A stretch of DNA of 64,000 bases from AG2 sp036493735 (GTDB taxonomy: Bacteria > Gemmatimonadota > Gemmatimonadetes > Gemmatimonadales > Gemmatimonadaceae). Location of the stretch: the NCBI GenBank assembly GCA_036493735.1, contig DASXPH010000093.1:14737-78736 (forward strand), in the 5' to 3' direction. A program made the translations under genes and the position numbers. Shown one piece after another: positions 59,799-64,000 of this stretch; within the stretch, counting starts at the first letter, position 1; the number at the start of each line of letters is the position of its first letter. Under the pieces are notes generated by a model, which saw only the letters and a program-made list of their open reading frames with translations, ran no database searches and was not told where the DNA came from.

Positions 59799-62700
59799 AT
59801 GGAATCGACGCTCCCCGATGGTGTCCGCCTAACGAAGGTGGTACATGGCGTGCGCGACCGCTGGCGGCTCAAGCGGGCGCTGCGCGGCGCGAGCATCGTG
59901 CTCGCCGCGGCGTTCGTGATGCTCGCCAGTTCGGCGGTCATTCTCGACCGGATGCACTACGGCCACACCGCGGTAGTCGTGACGCGAATCGTCGTGCTCC
60001 TCGTCGTCGCGCTGCTCGCCGTCGTGCTCATCGTGCCGCCATATCTACCGAAGCGACGGCCGAACGATCGACGCGTCGCCCTCTATCTCGAGGAGCACGC
60101 GCCGTCGCTCGACGCTGCCGTGCTCACCGCGGTCGAGTTGCAGGAGGTGCCGCCGTCGGCGGCTACTGCGGATGGCGACGCTCTACGTGCTCGGCCGCCG
60201 GTCTCTGGCACACTCCTCACGCATGTGACACGCACGGCTCTGGATGCGGTGCACCAGATCGACGACGGACGGCATGTCGACGAACGCGAACTGCACGTCA
60301 GCGCCGGCATTCTCGCCGGCGTCATCGGCGTCGCCCTGCTGGTGACGCTGCTCGGTCCGTCCACACTACGCCATGGAATGGGGCTCATGCTCGTGCCGTG
60401 GGACCGCGAGGCCGCCCCGCCGGCGTACGCGATCCTCGCCGAGCCGGGGAACGTCACGATAGCGCGTGACGGGGACCTCCTCATCGCTGCTCGGCTACGG
60501 GGCTTCCAATCGGATGCGGTGGATTTGCTCGTCAGGCAGCGCGACTCGACGAACTGGCAGCGACTGACGATGGCGCTCGACAGCGTCGGCAAGTTCGCCG
60601 GGCGCTATACGTTCCGACTGTTCGACATCGCTGCGCCCATGGAGTACGTCGTCGAGTCCAACGGCATTCGGTCGCCGGCATACCGCATCGACGTTGCCGA
60701 CGTTCCTTACACCAAGAGGCTTGGGCTCGAGTATCGCTTCCCGGCGTATACGGGCATGGCACCGCAGGCCGTCGACGAGGGCGGTGACATCGCCGCGATC
60801 AAGGGCACGCAGGTACGTGTGCGCGTGACGACGACGGTACCGGCGCGCGGCGGACGACTCATCGTCGAACGCGGTGAGCGCAGTGACACGATCGGTCTCA
60901 CGCCGAATACCGATGGCACCCTCGGCGGCACGTTGCGCGTCGATACGCCGGGGTTTTACAAGGTGGAGCTCGCCGCGCAGGACGGTCGGATCTTCCCCGG
61001 CTCCCTCGACTATACCATCGACGCGCTTCCCGATCGCCCGCCCACGATCATCTTCACCAAACCAGGGCACGATGAGAAAGTACTCAATATCGATGAGGTC
61101 TACGCCGAGGTCCAAGCCGATGATGATTACGGCGTCCAGAAGATGGAGCTCGTCTACTCGGTGAACGGCGGCCCGGAGAAAACCGAGCCGCTGTACGCGG
61201 CGACGCGGCGCACGCCACAGATGACCGCGGGGCACACCTTCTCGCTGGAAGATTTCAAGCTTCAGCCAGGCGATGTGGTGTCGTACTACGCCCGCGCGAC
61301 GGACAACGATGCCGTGAGCGGCGCGAAGACGGCGACTACGGACATCTACTTCCTCAACGTGCGCCCGTTCGCGCAGGAGTACAAGCAGGAACAGGGCGGC
61401 GGTGGCGGAGGTGGTGGCGGCGGTAACGACGACGCCGGGCAGCTGTCGGAGCAGGAGCGGCAGATCATCGCTGGCACCTTTAATACCCTTCGCGACAAGT
61501 CGCAGAAGCAGCAGAAGGAGCTCCAGGAAGATCTCTCGACATTGCGCGTGTCGCAGCAGAAGCTGCGCGGCCAGACGGAGGAGCTCGCGCGACGCATCGT
61601 CGATCGCGGCATTGCCGCGCGCGACAGCAACTTTGCGCGGCTCGCGGAGATCCTGAACAAGACGACGCCGATCATGGACACGGCGGAGAAGCACCTCGCC
61701 GACGGCAATGCGCAGCCGGCGCTCGCGCCGGAGCAACGCGCGCTGCAGCAGCTGCAGCGCGCGGAAGCGCTGTTCCGGAATATTCGTGTGGCGATGGGTG
61801 AGGGCGGTGGAGGGGGCGCGGGCGGTCAGCAGCGGGCGCAGGATCTCGCCGACCTGTTCGAGCTGAATCGTGAGAAGTTGCGAAACCAGTACGAGAGCGT
61901 GCAGCGCGGGCGCGAGCAGCAGCAACAGCAAGACCAACAGGTCGATGAGACAGCCGAGAAGCTCAAGCAGCTGGCGGCCCGGTTACAGCAGGAGAACGAG
62001 CGCGCGCAGCGGAAGGCGGATAGCCTCGGCCAGCGGATGGGCGCGTCCGGATCGTCGGGCGGCGCGTCGCAGCGTCAGATGGCGCAGGAGGCGGAAGAGG
62101 CCGCGCGCCAGCTCGAGCGGCTCGCACGGGAGAAGCAAGAGCAGCAGCGACAGGAGAGTTCCGGCTCGCAGAACAACGCGCAAAGCAACAGCGCGTCGTC
62201 GTCGCAGTCCCGCTCGGGTCAATCGTCGAGCAGTTCGCAGTCCCAGCAGCGCGAGCAACGCGCGCTCGAGGAGACCGCGCGCCGACTTCGCGATGCCGCG
62301 GACGCAATGCGTAAGGCGGCGAGTGGGAGCGGCGCGCAGCGTCAGGCCGCGGCCGACGCGGCCGCGCAGCGACTCGACGAGGCGCGACGGACCCTCGACG
62401 AACAGCGCTCGGGGCGACTCGAGCGCGATGTCAACGACATCCTGCAGAGCACCAAGGAGCTCGGAAAACAGGAGCAGTCGGTTGCGGGCGACGTCAACAA
62501 GCTCGGAGAGAACAGCAATCCTCAGCAGCGCGCGCAGCAATCGCAGTCGCTGGTCGAACGGAAAGGTCAGATGGCCGACCAGCTGCGAGACATCAAATCG
62601 CGGATGGACAAGCTCTCGCTGGACGCCCGGCGCGAGAACAAGGAAGCCGCCAACGGCCTCGCCGAGGCGTCGAAGGCAGTGCGCGACCACAAGACCGAGG

Positions 62701-63596
62701 AAAAGATCCGCGCCTCCCAGGGCGCGATGCGCTACGGCAATCCCGAGTACGCGAAGTCGCTCGAGAGCGGAATCGGGAACGATCTGAACGATTTGCAGCA
62801 GCGGCTCGAGCAGGTGGCGACCGCGGCGCGCAATTCTGCGGGCAAGCAGAGCGATCAGGCACAGTCGCAAGCGCTCGACCGCACACGCGACCTCGTGCGC
62901 GGGATGCAGTCTCTCGATGAGCGAATGCGAAACGCTCAAGGAAATCGTGGGCAGCAGGGCCAGCAGCCCTCATCTCAGAGCCAGAGCGGCCAGGCGGGCC
63001 AACAGCAGAACGGCCAGTCGCAAAACGGACAGCGCGCCCAGCAAGGTCAGAACGGTCAGCAAGGTCAGAACGGCCAGCAGGGCCAGAACGGCCAGCAGGG
63101 CCAGAACGGCCAGCAGGGCCAGAACGGGCAGCAAGGTGGCCAGGGCCAGCCGGGACAACCTGGTGGTGCGGCTCAGGGCGGAATGCGCGGCGGCGCCGGC
63201 GGCGGCGGACGCCCCAACAGCGAGAGCACGCCGGCCGGCGGCCCGCCTGGCGGACAATCGTTAGGCCAGTTCGGCCGAGAGATGCGCGAGCGACTCTCGG
63301 ACGCGCAGGCGCTCCGGCGCGATCTGCAGCGTCAGAATCTCGACACGCGAGATCTCGATCGGGCCATCGCTGGCATGCAGTCGCTCAGCAACGACCGCTA
63401 CCTTGCCGACGAGCGTACCGCGGCTGAGTTACGAGGGCAGACGCTCGACCACCTGAAGGCGTTCGAGTTCATGCTGCGCAAGAAGCTCGGCGACCCTGAC
63501 GAGAATCGAGTGCTCCTCGGCCGCACCGGCGACGTACCCGACTCGTTCAAACAGTACGTGGAGGAGTACTATCGCTCGCTGGCCAAGAAGCCATAG
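59799..63596 (+). CDS. DUF4175 family membrane protein with long Gln-rich coiled-coil region
   Basis: This encodes 1265 residues. ATG 59799 is preceded by AGAGGAGA at a good distance; an in-frame GTG at 59793 is closer. Two N-terminal helices (about 33-55 and 65-88) and a third near 165-185 are followed by a beta-rich extracytoplasmic part (about 200-525) and a Gly run (GGGGGGGGG near 535). From 550 onward it is Gln/Arg/Ala-rich helix with coiled-coil character, then NGQQGQ repeats near 1085-1115 and a final helical domain. DUF4175 proteins of Alphaproteobacteria are shorter. It ends the operon and may be the structural partner of the VWA proteins. Confidence 0.82.
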   Translation: MESTLPDGVRLTKVVHGVRDRWRLKRALRGASIVLAAAFVMLASSAVILDRMHYGHTAVVVTRIVVLLVVALLAVVLIVPPYLPKRRPNDRRVALYLEEHAPSLDAAVLTAVELQEVPPSAATADGDALRARPPVSGTLLTHVTRTALDAVHQIDDGRHVDERELHVSAGILAGVIGVALLVTLLGPSTLRHGMGLMLVPWDREAAPPAYAILAEPGNVTIARDGDLLIAARLRGFQSDAVDLLVRQRDSTNWQRLTMALDSVGKFAGRYTFRLFDIAAPMEYVVESNGIRSPAYRIDVADVPYTKRLGLEYRFPAYTGMAPQAVDEGGDIAAIKGTQVRVRVTTTVPARGGRLIVERGERSDTIGLTPNTDGTLGGTLRVDTPGFYKVELAAQDGRIFPGSLDYTIDALPDRPPTIIFTKPGHDEKVLNIDEVYAEVQADDDYGVQKMELVYSVNGGPEKTEPLYAATRRTPQMTAGHTFSLEDFKLQPGDVVSYYARATDNDAVSGAKTATTDIYFLNVRPFAQEYKQEQGGGGGGGGGGNDDAGQLSEQERQIIAGTFNTLRDKSQKQQKELQEDLSTLRVSQQKLRGQTEELARRIVDRGIAARDSNFARLAEILNKTTPIMDTAEKHLADGNAQPALAPEQRALQQLQRAEALFRNIRVAMGEGGGGGAGGQQRAQDLADLFELNREKLRNQYESVQRGREQQQQQDQQVDETAEKLKQLAARLQQENERAQRKADSLGQRMGASGSSGGASQRQMAQEAEEAARQLERLAREKQEQQRQESSGSQNNAQSNSASSSQSRSGQSSSSSQSQQREQRALEETARRLRDAADAMRKAASGSGAQRQAAADAAAQRLDEARRTLDEQRSGRLERDVNDILQSTKELGKQEQSVAGDVNKLGENSNPQQRAQQSQSLVERKGQMADQLRDIKSRMDKLSLDARRENKEAANGLAEASKAVRDHKTEEKIRASQGAMRYGNPEYAKSLESGIGNDLNDLQQRLEQVATAARNSAGKQSDQAQSQALDRTRDLVRGMQSLDERMRNAQGNRGQQGQQPSSQSQSGQAGQQQNGQSQNGQRAQQGQNGQQGQNGQQGQNGQQGQNGQQGQNGQQGGQGQPGQPGGAAQGGMRGGAGGGGRPNSESTPAGGPPGGQSLGQFGREMRERLSDAQALRRDLQRQNLDTRDLDRAIAGMQSLSNDRYLADERTAAELRGQTLDHLKAFEFMLRKKLGDPDENRVLLGRTGDVPDSFKQYVEEYYRSLAKKP
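63051..63140 (+). repeat. Five 18-bp in-frame repeats (NGQQGQ)
   Basis: AACGGTCAGCAAGGTCAG, three copies of AACGGCCAGCAGGGCCAG and a final divergent copy encode NGQQGQ units in the DUF4175 protein. The three central copies are identical, which marks recent slippage or homogenisation. Confidence 0.9.
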
Positions 63597-63614
63597 GTCG
63601 GCTCCGACAAAAAA

Positions 63615-64000
63615 GGCGAACGTTCCAACCTCGAAGGCGAAAGTTCCACCTTTGGAGACGAACGCGGCAACCCACGACGCGAACGCGGCAACCCACGACG
63701 CGAACGCGGCAACGCACGACACGAACGCGGCAACCCACGACGCGAACGCGGCAACACGCGACGCGAACGCGGCAACGCACGACGCGAACGCGGCAACGCA
63801 CGACGCGAACGCGGCAACCCACGACGCGAACGCGGCAACCTACGACGCGAACGCGGCAACCCACGACACGAACGCGGCAACCTACGACGCGAACGCAGCA
63901 ACCCACGAACGCGAACGCGACAACCTACGACGCGAACGCGGCAACCCACGACGCGAACGCGGCAACCCACGACGCGAACGCGGCAACCCACGACGCGAAC
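63615..64000. repeat. 21-bp tandem array (about 18 copies, continues beyond the window)
   Basis: Two degenerate copies (63615-63656) precede a regular array of the unit GCGAACGCGGCAACCCACGAC. Variation is confined to one or two positions (CCCAC, CGCAC, CTCAC-type changes). A single 22-base copy (63899-63920) shifts the frame, so no one reading frame spans the array, though each frame is open locally (NAATHDA, ERGNPRR, or GCRVRVV on the other strand). It starts 18 bases after the DUF4175 stop. No gene is called in this 404-base stretch, and there are no unique spacers. Confidence 0.88.

Noticed and set aside
60495..61937. 480-codon minus-strand frame opposite the DUF4175 gene
   Set aside because: Leu/Arg-rich shadow of Gln/Glu codons with no start signal.
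63615..64000. Possible CRISPR array at the window end
   Set aside because: The unit is 21 bp and contiguous with no unique spacers, and no cas gene is near. It is a simple tandem array.

Overview
The window is a 64 kb piece of a GC-rich bacterial chromosome, densely coded on both strands, with about 51 protein genes, no rRNA or tRNA genes that I can see, and no recognisable insertion sequence or prophage. Three ADOP-type orphan permeases, PD40 and TPR proteins, many predicted lipoproteins, PagL- and TonB-receptor-type outer-membrane proteins and a large MoxR/Bat-type operon suggest a Gram-negative soil lineage such as Gemmatimonadota, or less likely Acidobacteriota. That assignment is inference from gene content, not from a marker gene.

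Layout. 1-12 kb is a mosaic of short units: the end of an ADOP permease, a small lipoprotein, an argJ-like gene with a beta-propeller gene, a DUF4142 lipoprotein, an esterase, a cyclic-nucleotide-domain histidine kinase, a short-chain dehydrogenase, a PagL-like lipid A deacylase, a DUF4230 protein and a D-aminoacylase-like amidohydrolase. 11.6-16.5 kb holds an outer-membrane barrel gene divergent from a blaI-blaR1 pair whose sensor carries C-terminal HEAT repeats, followed by a secreted HEAT-repeat gene. Two matching 16-bp dyads (TGYTGA-N4-TCARCA) precede blaI and the HEAT gene, which suggests a small regulon. 16.6-24 kb holds a second ADOP permease and a three-gene operon for a 2-oxoacid:ferredoxin oxidoreductase with a GltD-like flavoprotein. 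24-39.6 kb contains a CHAD-CYTH protein with an antisense 3' overlap, an S9 peptidase, a Clp-N protein coupled to a small zincin, an MBL hydrolase coupled to an arginase-like protein, and a TonB receptor with a Cys/His-rich periplasmic protein. 39.6-48.3 kb contains a PD40-gamma-glutamyltranspeptidase fusion, a PadR-ADOP pair, a CPBP protease, an Fpg-like glycosylase and a PhzF protein.

48.5-63.6 kb is one long plus-strand operon of eight genes: VWA/GATase-like membrane protein, caspase-like protein lacking the catalytic Cys, TPR-gluzincin, DUF4159, MoxR AAA+ ATPase, DUF58, BatA-like and a 1265-residue DUF4175 protein. It looks like an envelope-associated MoxR/Bat chaperone machine with added proteolytic-fold partners and is the best candidate for an undescribed system.

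Two genome-scale patterns run through everything. First, the word GCCTAACG/CGTTAGGC and close variants recur about once per 1.3 kb, mostly inside genes. Second, many of the short intergenic gaps, including gaps inside operons, hold degenerate heptamer repeats (for example TGGTGAT, CGGTGGT, CCCTCTA, GCGTGGC), several wrapped around GC-rich terminator hairpins. In three genes these repeats have become coding sequence. The window ends in a 21-bp tandem array.
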